64,000 nucleotides of DNA, taken from contig JBFXAF010000001.1 of assembly GCA_050184585.1 (NCBI GenBank), positions 310,001 through 374,000 of the forward strand. The letters are read 5' to 3'. Every line of letters starts with the position of its first letter. Position 1 is the first letter of the stretch. Shown here piece after piece: positions 27,635 through 36,204 of this stretch. Both the position numbers and the translations under genes were made by a program. Source of the DNA: JBFXAF01 sp050184585. Its GTDB lineage: Bacteria > Pseudomonadota > Alphaproteobacteria > Rhizobiales > Rhizobiaceae. The notes below the pieces were generated by a model, which was given only the letters and a program-made list of their open reading frames with translations, was not told the origin of the DNA and did not search any database.

Positions 27635-27883
27635 GGTAGTGCTCGGTTTCGTCTTGAGTTCGTTTGTTCGCGTTCTTTGTACGGGGCGAAGATAGGCGCG
27701 GCGTCTGCCGTTTTGAAGCGTGATTGGTGCATGGCAGCAATGCGTTTTGTGCAATGCAACATTAACGGCGATTCACACCTTCGACGTAATTCGGCTTGGA
27801 ATCGAAAATACCGCTAGGTCAATGGCTTGTACGAGTTCCGTGAGTGCTCGGGATGGGCATCGCCGCGGCGGAGGGGGAAAATC

Positions 27884-28993
27884 ATGGCGTCCTATGCGGC
27901 CAAAGTCACGGTGGACATCGCGCGCTGGCGGGACTCGGGTCTGATCGATGCGGCCACGGCCGACAAACTCGCTGCGGATGTCCTCAGCCATGAGCGGCGC
28001 AGCCTGAGTTTCGGTACGGTGCTCGCGACGCTGGCAGCGCTGCTGTTCGGCGCGGCGATCCTCATCTTCGTCGCCGCGAACTGGGAGGGCATTCCGAGGC
28101 TGGCGCGGGTCGCCGCCTTGTTCGCCACGCTCGCCGGCGCCTATGTCGGGGGGGCGCTGCTCAAGCGATCCGGTCATCCGGCGATGGGCGAGGCGGCATG
28201 GCTGGTCGGCGCAGCCGCGTTCGGCGCGTCGATCGCGCTGGTCAGCCAGATGTACCACATGAGCGGCGAGGAAACCGATGCGATCCTCACCTGGAGCATA
28301 GGCACGGCGCTGGCTGCCGTCATGCTGCGGTCCGGTCCGCTGACCATCGCCGCCGTCGCTCTGTCGACGTCGTGGATGTTCACGCTCGGCTTCGATATCT
28401 GGGGCAGCACGCACCTGCCCTACCTCTATCCGCTCGGCGCGCTGACGCTCTGGCTGATCAGCCACTGGACGCAGAGCGCCGCCGCGCGGCATCTCATCTT
28501 GCTGTCGATGATCCTCTGGGCGGTGCTCACGACCTTCGATCTGAGCACGGCGATGGTCGGCGTCGCCCTCGTGGCGGTTTCGGCAGCGGTCTTTGCCGCC
28601 GCGGTCTTCGCGCCAGCCAACGTCGATCGCATCGCCATGCTGGACGGCCGGCTGACCATTCACGGCCTGCTGGGCTTCCTGGCCGGGATAGCGCTCATCC
28701 AGGTCGAGGCGGCGAATGACAGTCTCGGTCTCATGCTGCTCACCTCAATCATCGCGCTTGGCGGCATCGTCGCCGCCCTGCTGCTGGCCGGTCGGTCAAG
28801 CCGGGGTCTGCGCTGGCTCGCCTATATCGGCTTCGCCTTCGAGCTTTGCTTCATCTACACGGTGACCATGGGAACGATGCTGGGCACGGCCGGCTTCTTG
28901 CTCGCCGCGGCGCTGATCCTCGGCGGCGTCGCCTTCGCGATCATCCGGATCGAGAAACGCATGAAGCCGGTCGCGGCGGGAGCGGTGTCATGA
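27884..28993 (+). CDS. DUF2157 membrane protein
   Basis: A 369-residue polytopic membrane protein. The N-terminal 60 residues (VTVDIARWRDSGLIDAATADKLAADVLSHERRSLSFGTVLATLAALLFGAAIL) match the DUF2157 domain, and about ten hydrophobic helices follow. ATG 27884 has a strong GGAGGGGG ribosome binding site. It overlaps the GDYXXLXY-protein gene by four bases, a pairing that is widely conserved. The role is unknown; the pair looks like a membrane assembly or sensing unit. Confidence 0.85.
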   Translation: MASYAAKVTVDIARWRDSGLIDAATADKLAADVLSHERRSLSFGTVLATLAALLFGAAILIFVAANWEGIPRLARVAALFATLAGAYVGGALLKRSGHPAMGEAAWLVGAAAFGASIALVSQMYHMSGEETDAILTWSIGTALAAVMLRSGPLTIAAVALSTSWMFTLGFDIWGSTHLPYLYPLGALTLWLISHWTQSAAARHLILLSMILWAVLTTFDLSTAMVGVALVAVSAAVFAAAVFAPANVDRIAMLDGRLTIHGLLGFLAGIALIQVEAANDSLGLMLLTSIIALGGIVAALLLAGRSSRGLRWLAYIGFAFELCFIYTVTMGTMLGTAGFLLAAALILGGVAFAIIRIEKRMKPVAAGAVS

Positions 28994-29571
28994 TGCGCAA
29001 CTGGTTGATCTTCTCGGCGATCCTGCTGGCGGTGCTCAAGATCGCCTTCCTGGGCTGGATTATCGCCAGCCGGGCCGCGATCCTGCAAAGCGGCGTCGAG
29101 GTGACGCTAAAGATCCAGCCGGTCGACCCGCGCGATCTGCTGCGCGGCGACTACGTCGTGGTGAACTATGACATCGGACGCATTCCCGTCAGCTTGCTGA
29201 CCAATCACCCGTCTGGCGCGGCTCTGCCAGAAGATGGCAAGCTCTATGTCCGCCTCCGCGAAGGCGAGGACGGGCACTCCGTCGCAGTCTCGGCTTCGCT
29301 CGATGCGCCGGTCGATGCCCCTATCGGCGACGGCGAAGTCGACATCCTGGGAACGTTCGACGGGGGCTTTGTTCCCGGCGTCAGCGATACGCTGTTCGTC
29401 GACTATGGGATCGAGCGGTTCTATGTGCCGGAAGGTGAGGGGTTGGCGATCGAAGAGGACATGCGGGAGCGCCCATTCGCCATCCGTGCCGCGATCGGTC
29501 GCGACGGCACGGCTCAGATAAAGGCGCTGCTCGACGAGGGGAAGGTCATCTTCGAGGAGCCGATCTATTGA
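28990..29571 (+). CDS. GDYXXLXY-domain membrane-anchored protein
   Basis: A 193-residue protein with one N-terminal membrane helix (WLIFSAILLAVLKIAFLGWIIASR) and a periplasmic domain. The signature appears as LLRGDYVVVNYDI after PVDPRD, and a second family strand is EGLAIEEDMRERPFAIRAAIGRDGTAQIKALLDEGK. It starts at an ATG overlapping the DUF2157 stop, so both are translated from one message. Function is not established in any organism I know of. Confidence 0.85.
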   Translation: MMRNWLIFSAILLAVLKIAFLGWIIASRAAILQSGVEVTLKIQPVDPRDLLRGDYVVVNYDIGRIPVSLLTNHPSGAALPEDGKLYVRLREGEDGHSVAVSASLDAPVDAPIGDGEVDILGTFDGGFVPGVSDTLFVDYGIERFYVPEGEGLAIEEDMRERPFAIRAAIGRDGTAQIKALLDEGKVIFEEPIY

Positions 29572-29694
29572 CGTCCACCACCCGCCGCGCCCAAAAAACA
29601 CCGGTTTGCCAGCCAAATTCCCTTTGATCGCCGTTGGCCCGGTGATATAGAGCGTCGCGCTTTGAGGGGCGGAACCCCTGGGGTCGCCTCCGAA

Positions 29695-29779
29695 GCGGGT
29701 GTGGTGGAATTGGTAGACACGCAGGATTTAGGTTCCTGTGGCGAAAGCCGTGGGGGTTCGAGTCCCTTCACCCGCACCA
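29695..29779 (+). tRNA. tRNA-Leu (anticodon UAG, CCA encoded)
   Basis: An 85-base class II tRNA. The acceptor stem GCGGGTG pairs with CACCCGC, followed by discriminator A and an encoded CCA. The anticodon stem CAGGA/TCCTG encloses the loop TTTAGGT, giving anticodon TAG, which reads CUN leucine codons. The long variable arm and the GGTTCGAGTCC T-arm are present. It stands alone before tig. Confidence 0.96.
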
Positions 29780-29865
29780 GTGGCGCTCCCGGCAGAATCT
29801 ATCCGTGAGGCGGAACGGCGAGGCCGTCAGACCCGCGGGATGTTGAAACGCAAAAGGTTCAAGTG

Positions 29866-31314
29866 ATGCAGGTTACCGAAACCCTGAATTCAGGTCTGAA
29901 GCGCGAGATCACGGTGACCGTGCCGGCCGGCGACATGGAAGAGAGGCTGGCCAAGCGCCTTTCCGACGCCAAGGACAAGGTGCGCATCAACGGTTTCCGT
30001 CCCGGCAAGGTGCCGATGCAGCACCTCAGGAAGATGTACGGCAAGTCGTTCATGGCCGAAGTCGTCAATGAAATCCTCAACAGCTCGACGCGCGACATCC
30101 TCAAGGATCGCGGCGAGAAGGCTGCGATGCAGCCCGAGGTCTCGATGACCGAGGACGAGAAGGAGGCCGACAAGATCCTGGCCGGCGGCGCGGATTTCGA
30201 GTTCAAGCTGGCCTACGAGATCGTTCCGTCGATCGATCTCCAGGACATCTCCGACATCAAGGTCACCCGACAGGTCTATGACGTTCCCGAGTCCGAGATC
30301 GAGGAGCAGGTTCGCAAGGTCGCTGAATCGGCGCGCACCTACGAACCGAAGAAGGGCAAGGCCGAGGCAGGCGACCGCGTCACCATCGACTTCGTGGGCA
30401 AGGTCGACGGCGTCGAGTTCGAGGGCGGAGCGGCAAGCGACCAGAACCTCGTGCTGGGGTCGGGCCAGTTCATCCCCGGTTTCGAGGACCAGCTCGTCGG
30501 CGCCAAGGCCGGCGATGAGAAGGTCCTCGAGGTGACGTTCCCGGCCGACTATCAGGCCGCGAACCTCGCCGGCAAGGCCGCCAGCTTCGCGGTCACGGTC
30601 AAGGATGTCGCGGCGCCGGCCGAAATCGAACTCAACGACGAGGTCGCGAAGTCGCTCGGCATCGATTCGCTGGAGCGCCTGCGCGAGATCGTCCGCGGCC
30701 AGATCGAGAGCAACTTCGGCACGCTGACACGCCAGAAGGTGAAGCGCCAACTGCTCGACTCGCTCGACGAGCGCCATAAGTTCGAGGCGCCGTCGAAACT
30801 CGTCGACGCCGAGTTCAACAACATCTGGGCCCAGGTCAACAACGAACTCCAGTCAGCCGGACGCACCTTCGCGGACGAGGACACCACCGAAGAGGCGGCG
30901 CGGGAGGAGTATATGCGCCTTGCCGAGCGGCGCGTTCGCCTCGGGCTCGTGCTTGCCGAATTCGGCGAGAAGGCTGCGATTCAGATCACCGACGAGGAGA
31001 TGCAGCGCGCGCTGTTCGAGTTCGTGCGCCGCTACCCGGCGAACCAGCAACAGGAAGTCTACGAGTTCTACCGCAAGAACCCCTCGGCGCTGGCCAATCT
31101 GCGCGCGCCCCTCTTCGAGGAGAAGGTTGTCGACCACCTGATGACCCAGATCGGGGTCACCGACATCAAGGTCTCCAAGGACGAACTGCTGGCCGAAGAC
31201 ACCGAAGACGGCGACGCCAAGCCTTCGAAGAATGCCGCGAAGGCAGGGACCGCTGAAGAAGGCGGGTCCAAGAAGAAGGCGGCGTCGAAGAAGAATGCAA
31301 CGGCCGACGAGTAG
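29866..31314 (+). CDS. tig: Trigger factor, ribosome-associated chaperone
   Basis: A 482-residue trigger factor. The N-terminal ribosome-binding domain contains the signature GFRPGKVPMQHLRKMYG. The FKBP-type prolyl isomerase domain (about 155-245) reads GDRVTIDFVGKVDGVEFEGG and GQFIPGFEDQLVGAKAGDEKVLEVTFP. The helical chaperone domain follows, then a Lys/Ala-rich low-complexity tail. ATG 29866 follows AAAAGGTTCAAGTG; a GTG one codon earlier is the alternative. The family position beside tRNA-Leu is typical of Rhizobiales. Confidence 0.96.
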   Translation: MQVTETLNSGLKREITVTVPAGDMEERLAKRLSDAKDKVRINGFRPGKVPMQHLRKMYGKSFMAEVVNEILNSSTRDILKDRGEKAAMQPEVSMTEDEKEADKILAGGADFEFKLAYEIVPSIDLQDISDIKVTRQVYDVPESEIEEQVRKVAESARTYEPKKGKAEAGDRVTIDFVGKVDGVEFEGGAASDQNLVLGSGQFIPGFEDQLVGAKAGDEKVLEVTFPADYQAANLAGKAASFAVTVKDVAAPAEIELNDEVAKSLGIDSLERLREIVRGQIESNFGTLTRQKVKRQLLDSLDERHKFEAPSKLVDAEFNNIWAQVNNELQSAGRTFADEDTTEEAAREEYMRLAERRVRLGLVLAEFGEKAAIQITDEEMQRALFEFVRRYPANQQQEVYEFYRKNPSALANLRAPLFEEKVVDHLMTQIGVTDIKVSKDELLAEDTEDGDAKPSKNAAKAGTAEEGGSKKKAASKKNATADE

Positions 31315-31340
31315 GCCTCCGGGCAACCGATGCTACCGAG

Positions 31341-31363
31341 GGGCCGCCGCTGGCGGCCCTTTG
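31341..31363 (+). terminator. Terminator after tig
   Basis: An eight-base perfect stem (GGGCCGCC with GGCGGCCC, three-base loop) is followed by TTTG. It lies 26 bases after the tig stop and before the convergent methyltransferase gene. Confidence 0.7.
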
Positions 31364-31374
31364 CTCGAGCGGGC

Positions 31375-32097
31375 TCAGCCGGTCGCCGCCGGCGTGGAGC
31401 GGATCGCTACGATCGACTTGTTGAGCCCGAGAAACTTCTCGTGACGTAGCGCGGCGTCGGGGAAGAGCACGCGCATCTGCCGCGTCGACAGCAGCCGGTG
31501 ATGGTAGATGATCGACTCGGCCTCGGCGCGATCGTCGATGCGGGGGAAGAATCCAAGCGCATAGCGCATTATCAGCGCCGCCCGCATCGCCTCCGGCAGG
31601 TACTGAAAGAACGGCGCGCGAAAATGCGGCTCGTAGGCGAACCAGTAATTCGGCGTCTGGACGTAGTAGCGCGGCGCTAGCCTGCGGGTGTTCTCGGCGA
31701 ACCGCGCCATGTCGGCCAGAGATCCCACATGCTCGATGACCGAGTTCGAATGGACGAGGTCGAAGCGCCTCGCTCCCAGCAGATTCGTCGCGGTCGCACT
31801 CTCCCTTGCAAAACCAAAGAGCCGTCGGTCGCGGATCCGCTGTTCCTCGGTGTTGAGAATGGTAATCCTGATCTTCGCCCTGTGCCGCTCGAGAAACTCC
31901 GCGCCGACCTTCCAGTAGGTTTCGGTGCCCCCCAGATCGAGGACTTCGCACCATCCCTTTTCGGTCAAGATCGCCTCGATCAGACCACCCACTGCTTCGA
32001 ACCTTCGAGCGCGGAAGCGGAATTCGAGGCTGGTCGGGTCCGCGTAGGGGTCGGCACGCGACGGCGACTCGTCTGACAACAGGCCCATGATGGGCAT
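31375..32097 (-). CDS. SAM-dependent methyltransferase, class I
   Basis: A 240-residue protein with a degenerate SAM-binding strand VLDLGGTETYWKVGAEFL and a clear FDLVHSNSVIEHVGSLADMARFAENTRRLAP region, the acidic post-motif of methyltransferase type 11/23. The C-terminal half PYYVQTPNYWFAYEPHFRAPFFQYLP is typical of small-molecule or polysaccharide methyltransferases in rhizobia. The substrate is unknown. It is the last gene that looks chromosomal; the island remnants begin about 140 bases beyond its start. Confidence 0.8.
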   Translation of the reverse strand: MPIMGLLSDESPSRADPYADPTSLEFRFRARRFEAVGGLIEAILTEKGWCEVLDLGGTETYWKVGAEFLERHRAKIRITILNTEEQRIRDRRLFGFARESATATNLLGARRFDLVHSNSVIEHVGSLADMARFAENTRRLAPRYYVQTPNYWFAYEPHFRAPFFQYLPEAMRAALIMRYALGFFPRIDDRAEAESIIYHHRLLSTRQMRVLFPDAALRHEKFLGLNKSIVAIRSTPAATG

Positions 32098-32233
32098 CCG
32101 ACCGGCTCCCGTCCCTGCCGGGCGATTGCCGGCCGTGCTCCTAGCCAGGCAGCATTAACCGATCGTTGACCATCCTGCGTCTGGCGACGCTAAGCACAGT
32201 TAATGACTAAAATTGCATCCTTCGAACGCCACC

Positions 32234-32400
32234 TCAAATCAGCCTGAGCCCTTTCATGCTCGCGTGCCCGGATTTGCCGACGATGATGTGATCGTGGACG
32301 GAGATGCCCAGTGGTTTCGCGGTGTCGAGGATGGTCTTCGTCATATCAATGTCAGCCCGCGATGGCGTCGGATCTCCCGATGGGTGATTGTGAAGCATGC
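32234..32400 (-). pseudogene. RadC/JAB-domain protein, C-terminal remnant
   Basis: The reading frame gives LHNHPSGDPTPSRADIDMT and later GISVHDHIIVGKSGHASMKGLRLI with a proper stop. This is the C-terminal part of a RadC-type JAB-domain protein, including the HxHPSGD metal motif. Upstream of the HNHPSGD motif the sequence (QYQHHKRHTCM) no longer resembles RadC, and the other two thirds of the gene are absent. The breakpoint is therefore near 32,395-32,405. RadC-type genes are frequent on integrative elements. It marks the left edge of foreign DNA or a deletion scar inside it. Confidence 0.75.
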
Positions 32401-32507
32401 AAGTGTGTCGTTTATGATGCTGATATTGCATAGAAATTATCGATGTCGTTCGCCACTGGTGCCGTGAAGTGGGGTATGTTCCTCATGAGCAATCGTGATC
32501 ATCACGG

Positions 32508-32729
32508 CTAGTCATCAGCGCGTTCCGTGAGTCGCCTTGTTGAACGGCAATGCACCCTATTTCTTTCGTCCCACGCTTCAAGCTCGTTGATAGGGTAGAG
32601 GACGGCCTTGCCGACCTTTACAAATGAAGGCCCGATCTTCATCGCCCGCCAGTTCCGAAGCGTTCCTATCGAGACGCCACCGCGATAGCGCTCCGAGACT
32701 TCTTCAGGGGTAAGAAATTTACTGTCCAA
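32508..32729 (-). CDS. AlpA/excisionase-type helix-turn-helix protein
   Basis: A 73-residue DNA-binding protein with the winged-helix pattern of AlpA and excisionases: FLTPEEVSERYRGGVSIGTLRNWRAMKIGPSFVKVGKAVLYPINELEAWDERN. These small regulators control integration and excision or transfer genes of mobile elements. It begins at TTG 32729, supported by a GGGAGG ribosome binding site seven bases upstream. The position beside a RadC remnant and upstream of resistance cargo fits an integrative element. Confidence 0.8.
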   Translation of the reverse strand: MDSKFLTPEEVSERYRGGVSIGTLRNWRAMKIGPSFVKVGKAVLYPINELEAWDERNRVHCRSTRRLTERADD

Positions 32730-32883
32730 CGTAGGCCTCCCTAATCGACAGCGTGGGGTTGCTTATCCGTTTGTCATCGGGCGGGCCCTATTGAGTGCAA
32801 ATGTCACCCCACGTCACCGTCCCGCTTGCCTGTCATCTGTCGCTCACGCTGTTGCACGATGACCATGCAGCGCTGAGGTGAAA

Positions 32884-33126
32884 TTAGGGAAGCCTGATTT
32901 GTTCTGCGTAGGGAACGCGGATAGTTCGGGTTAGAAATAGGTCGGTTGAGTCTGCGGGCACGACAAGCAAGGGATACTTCGCTGCAATGTGTGCGATCAG
33001 ACGGTTACGCTGGCTGAGATGGCCAACGTCCACGGCTCCATGCTGCGTGATGCAGCTCCTGCGCGTTATCGGAATTTCAGAAAATCTGCGGACCATGGGG
33101 TCAGAACAAGAGCTGCTCGAAATCAT
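32884..33126 (-). CDS. Small hypothetical protein downstream of merR
   Basis: An 80-residue reading frame starting at ATG 33126, three bases after the merR stop, so it could be translated from the same message. I do not recognise its sequence (VDVGHLSQRNRLIAHIAAKYPLLVVPADSTDLF). It has no membrane helix or metal motif. It may be a gene remnant or a spurious frame; the only support is its tight spacing to merR. Confidence 0.35.
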   Translation of the reverse strand: MISSSSCSDPMVRRFSEIPITRRSCITQHGAVDVGHLSQRNRLIAHIAAKYPLLVVPADSTDLFLTRTIRVPYAEQIRLP

Positions 33127-33129
33127 ACG

Positions 33130-33570
33130 CTAAGCTCGAACGGTGCGAGAACGCTTGATTGAGCGCATCTCAAAAAGGGCATCGATGATTGGGCACTCGG
33201 GAACTTGATCTCCGGTGCATTTCGCCGCCATATCTGACATGGCTCGCTCCAGACGCCGGAGATCGGCGATTTTCTGGCGGATATCCTTCAGATGTTCAAT
33301 GGTCAGTGCGTGGACCTCCCGGCAGGTGTAGGTATGCCCATCGACCAGACGAAGCAGGCCGCGCAGCTCATCGAGGCTGAAGCCGAGCTCGCGGCCGCGC
33401 CGCACGAAATGCAGCCGCCTGGTGTGGTCATTGCCGTAAACGCGATAGCCGGCCGCGCTACGCGCGGGCTTCGGCATGACGCCGATTTTCTCGTAATAGC
33501 GGATCGTCTCGATGTTGACGCCGCTGCGTTCGGATAGAACGCCGATCGAAAATTCATCTGTCTGCTTCAT
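33130..33570 (-). CDS. merR: Mercury-type MerR transcriptional regulator
   Basis: A 146-residue MerR regulator, divergent from merT. The winged helix is FSIGVLSERSGVNIETIRYYEKIGVMP followed by GYRVY. Cysteines at 83, 118 and 126 correspond to the three ligands that bind mercury in MerR (82, 117 and 126 in Tn501 MerR). Such regulators repress at rest and untwist the promoter when metal binds. The ATG at 33570 gives the family start (MKQTDEFSIGVL); the longer upstream reading would cover the operator. Confidence 0.9.
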   Translation of the reverse strand: MKQTDEFSIGVLSERSGVNIETIRYYEKIGVMPKPARSAAGYRVYGNDHTRRLHFVRRGRELGFSLDELRGLLRLVDGHTYTCREVHALTIEHLKDIRQKIADLRRLERAMSDMAAKCTGDQVPECPIIDALFEMRSIKRSRTVRA

Positions 33571-33605
33571 CACATAGCTCGCACAAATCCGTGAAAAATT
33601 CTGAC

Positions 33606-33636
33606 TTGACCCTGTAGTCGCTACAGGCACTAGGGT
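33606..33636 (+). promoter_or_regulatory. MerR-type promoter/operator of the merTPFA operon
   Basis: TTGACC (-35) and TAGGGT (-10) are separated by exactly 19 bases that hold the dyad CCTGTAG-TCG-CTACAGG. The overlong spacer with a central dyad is the hallmark of MerR-regulated promoters. It lies between divergent merR and merT, so the same site likely represses merR. Confidence 0.88.
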
Positions 33637-33668
33637 CACGATAGATCAATCGCGGGAGCATGTGAACG

Positions 33669-34082
33669 ATGACGCAGAACGAAACGCAGTCGCTGGCAAA
33701 TAGAGGCGTAGAGCCCGTCGAAAGAGGTTTTGATCGTGCCGCGCTGCTGTCGGTTGGCGGCATCGTGGCGGCGCTCGGCGCGGCAACCTGCTGTGTGGTG
33801 CCATTTGCCTTGTTCTTCGCTGGCATCAGCGGTGCATGGATCGGCAATTTGACCGCGTTTGAGCCCTACCAGCCTGTGTTCATCACGATCGCGCTCGCCT
33901 GCCTCGCCTATGGCTTCTACCTCGTCTACCGCAAGCGGGAAGCCGTCGATTGCATCGAGGGCTCCTACTGCGCGCGCCCGTCATCCCAGCGCAATGCCAA
34001 GATCGGCCTCTGGATCGCAACGGTTCTGATCATTATCGCCGTGGGCTTTCCCTACGCCGCCCGCCTTGTCCTCGATGCGTAA
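33669..34082 (+). CDS. merT: Mercuric ion transporter MerT
   Basis: A 137-residue inner-membrane protein with three predicted helices. The vicinal Cys pair in the first helix (ATCCVVPFALF, residues 41-42) and the loop pair (DCIEGSYC, residues 95 and 101) match MerT, where they pass mercury from the periplasm to MerA. The N-terminus is about 20 residues longer than Tn501 MerT. It is the first gene downstream of the MerR-type promoter, followed by merP, merF and merA. Confidence 0.88.
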   Translation: MTQNETQSLANRGVEPVERGFDRAALLSVGGIVAALGAATCCVVPFALFFAGISGAWIGNLTAFEPYQPVFITIALACLAYGFYLVYRKREAVDCIEGSYCARPSSQRNAKIGLWIATVLIIIAVGFPYAARLVLDA

Positions 34083-34098
34083 CCCCACGGAGAACTCC

Positions 34099-34386
34099 AT
34101 GAAACTATTTCCCCTCATTGCCCTCGCTGCTTCCCTGTCGACCACGGGGCTCGCTTCTGCCGCCGAGCAATCGGTGACATTGAATGTCGCCAACGCCACC
34201 TGCGAACTGTGCGGCCCGATCGTGAAACGAGCCCTCGGCAAGGTGCCAGGCGTGCTTGCTGTTGATGTATCGGAGGCAAACGGCGGGGCAATTGCCAAAG
34301 TGCGTTTTGACGACAGCCAGACGAATGTCGCCGCGCTGATCACCGTAACCACCAATGCTGGCTATCCCTCCAGCGTTTCGCCTTAG
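34099..34386 (+). CDS. merP: Periplasmic mercury-binding protein MerP
   Basis: A 95-residue protein: signal peptide (MKLFPLIALAASLSTTGLASAAE) and one heavy-metal-associated domain. The metal site reads ATCELCG with Cys 35 and 38, slightly different from the usual GMTCxxC. It binds mercury in the periplasm and passes it to MerT. ATG 34099 follows CCACGGAGAACTCC, a good ribosome binding site, 17 bases after merT. Confidence 0.9.
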   Translation: MKLFPLIALAASLSTTGLASAAEQSVTLNVANATCELCGPIVKRALGKVPGVLAVDVSEANGGAIAKVRFDDSQTNVAALITVTTNAGYPSSVSP

Positions 34387-34397
34387 GGAGGCTTGGC

Positions 34398-34652
34398 ATG
34401 ACGGATGGAAAGTTCATCGGCCTTGGCGGCGTCGGGCTTCTCGCCGTCATCTGTTGCGCTGCCCCATTTCTTTTGGTCGCTGCGGGCTCCTTTGGAATCT
34501 CCGCATGGCTGGCAGCCGCCGGCTATGTCGTGATCCCGATCGCTCTCGCTGCGACTGGGGTAACAGGACTTTATTTCTACCGGCGCCGCCGTTCCGCCAC
34601 ATCGGTCGATACCGGTTGCTGCTCGACCAATGACAAGACAAGGGTAAATTGA
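34398..34652 (+). CDS. merF: Mercury transporter MerF
   Basis: An 84-residue membrane protein with two helices. It has the paired cysteines expected of MerF: ICC in the first helix (residues 19-20) and GCC near the C-terminus. MerF is an alternative inner-membrane mercury importer, here in addition to MerT. A GGGAGG ribosome binding site precedes ATG 34398. merA starts at the next base after the stop codon, showing tight coupling. Confidence 0.88.
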   Translation: MTDGKFIGLGGVGLLAVICCAAPFLLVAAGSFGISAWLAAAGYVVIPIALAATGVTGLYFYRRRRSATSVDTGCCSTNDKTRVN

Positions 34653-36095
34653 ATGTGTGAAGCTTGCGAAATTCCAACGTCCGCGAAAGGCAACGGCCGT
34701 TATGATCTTGTGGTGGTCGGTGCCGGTTCGGCCGGTTTCTCTGCCGCCATCACGGCCGCCGAACTGGGCGCCCAGGTCGCCCTTGTCGGCCATGGCACGA
34801 TCGGCGGCACTTGCGTCAATATCGGCTGTGTGCCCTCAAAGGCCCTGATCCGCGCTACGGAGGCCGTGCATCACGCCAAGAATGCGGCAACCCGGTTCGA
34901 CGGTATCGAAAGCAGTGCGCGCGTGGCCGATTGGGCGGCCCAGATCGCCCAGAAGGATGCTCTGGTTTCCGGTCTGCGTCAGACGAAATATGCCGACCTG
35001 CTGCCGGAATATAATAATGTGGTCTATCGGGAAGGTCCTGCCCGTCTCGTTGACGGCGGTGTCGAGGTCACCGGCCAGCGCATCGCCTCCGAACGGATCA
35101 TCATCGCGACAGGGGCACGGCCCGCGCTGCCGGAAATTCCCGGGATTGCCGATGTATCGCCGCTCGACAGCACGACGGCGCTCGCGCTGAGCGAACTGCC
35201 GCGCTCGATGATCGTGGTCGGCGGCGGCTACATTGGAGTGGAGCTTGCGCAGACCTTTGCACGGGCCGGTGTCGAGGTGACGCTCGTGTTCCGCAGCCGG
35301 CTTCTGCCAGAGGCCGAACCCGAAATCGGCTCAGCGCTTGCTGGCTATCTTGCCGACGAAGGGATCAGGATCGCCAGCGGGATCGCCTATGAGTCTGTCC
35401 GCAAGAGCGACGACGGCCGCGTCGCGCTTACCGTCACGCGGGAGGGACGATCCGAGATCTTGACGGCCGAGAGGATTCTGGTGGCAACGGGCCGCAGCCC
35501 GAACACCGAAACCCTTGGTCTTGGCGAAGCCGATGTGGTCCTGACGTCGAGTGGCGCCGTTCTCGTGGATGACCACATGCGTACATCGAAGGCTGGCGTC
35601 TATGCGGCCGGCGACGTGACCGGCAAAGACCAGTTCGTCTACATGGCCGCCTATGGCGCGAAAATTGCGGCCAAGAACGCACTGAACAGCAACAGCTTGC
35701 GCTATGACAATGCCGCAATGCCCGCCGTCGTCTTTTCCGATCCGCAAGTGGCGAGCGTCGGTATGACCGAAGCGCAAGCGCGTGCAGCCGGATACGCTGC
35801 CCGAACGTCCGTCCTCTCGCTCGACAACGTGCCGCGGGCGCTGGCGGCGCGCGACACACGCGGACTGATCAAACTGGTGGCTGACGGAGCGACCCGGAAA
35901 CTTCTTGGTGCGCACATTCTTGCGCCAGAAGGTGCCGACAGCATTCAGACGGCGGCCTTGGCCATTCGCTGCGGCCTGACCATTGATGATCTGTCGGAGA
36001 CGATCTTTCCCTATCTGACGACCGTTGAAGGACTGAAGCTCGCCGCGCTCGCCTTTGACAAGGAGGTCGCGAAGCTTTCGTGCTGCGCCGGATAA
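34653..36095 (+). CDS. merA: Mercuric reductase MerA
   Basis: A 480-residue flavoprotein that reduces Hg(II) to volatile Hg(0) with NADPH. Domains: FAD-binding VVVGAGSAGFSAAI, the redox-active site GTCVNIGCVPSK (Cys 54 and 59), NADPH-binding MIVVGGGYIGVELAQTFARAG, FAD-binding YAAGDVTG, and the dimerisation domain. The C-terminal vicinal pair CC (477-478), which hands over mercury, is present. The N-terminal metal-binding domain found in Tn501 MerA is absent, so this is the short core form. It begins MCEACE, with two Cys that might partly replace it. Confidence 0.95.
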   Translation: MCEACEIPTSAKGNGRYDLVVVGAGSAGFSAAITAAELGAQVALVGHGTIGGTCVNIGCVPSKALIRATEAVHHAKNAATRFDGIESSARVADWAAQIAQKDALVSGLRQTKYADLLPEYNNVVYREGPARLVDGGVEVTGQRIASERIIIATGARPALPEIPGIADVSPLDSTTALALSELPRSMIVVGGGYIGVELAQTFARAGVEVTLVFRSRLLPEAEPEIGSALAGYLADEGIRIASGIAYESVRKSDDGRVALTVTREGRSEILTAERILVATGRSPNTETLGLGEADVVLTSSGAVLVDDHMRTSKAGVYAAGDVTGKDQFVYMAAYGAKIAAKNALNSNSLRYDNAAMPAVVFSDPQVASVGMTEAQARAAGYAARTSVLSLDNVPRALAARDTRGLIKLVADGATRKLLGAHILAPEGADSIQTAALAIRCGLTIDDLSETIFPYLTTVEGLKLAALAFDKEVAKLSCCAG

Positions 36096-36151
36096 ATCGT
36101 TGCGGCAGAACGGCGGGTGCTGCTGCGATTATTCCGGATCGAGGAGCCGCC

Positions 36152-36183
36152 TTGACTCCGTATCCCGGTACGGCCTGTAGCGT
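36152..36183 (+). promoter_or_regulatory. MerR-type promoter/operator upstream of merR-HMA
   Basis: TTGACT is followed by CCGTA-N6-TACGG, the same half-sites as the Tn501 mer operator, and then TAGCGT at a 20-base spacing. It lies 22 bases upstream of the second merR gene, so this regulator probably controls its own operon. Confidence 0.82.
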
Positions 36184-36204
36184 ACTCGGAGCAAGGAGCA
36201 GGCC

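Noticed and set aside
29695..29779. tRNA-Leu as the integration site of the island
   Set aside because: tig and a chromosomal-type methyltransferase gene lie between the tRNA and the first island genes, and I saw no copy of the tRNA 3' end near 32.2 kb.
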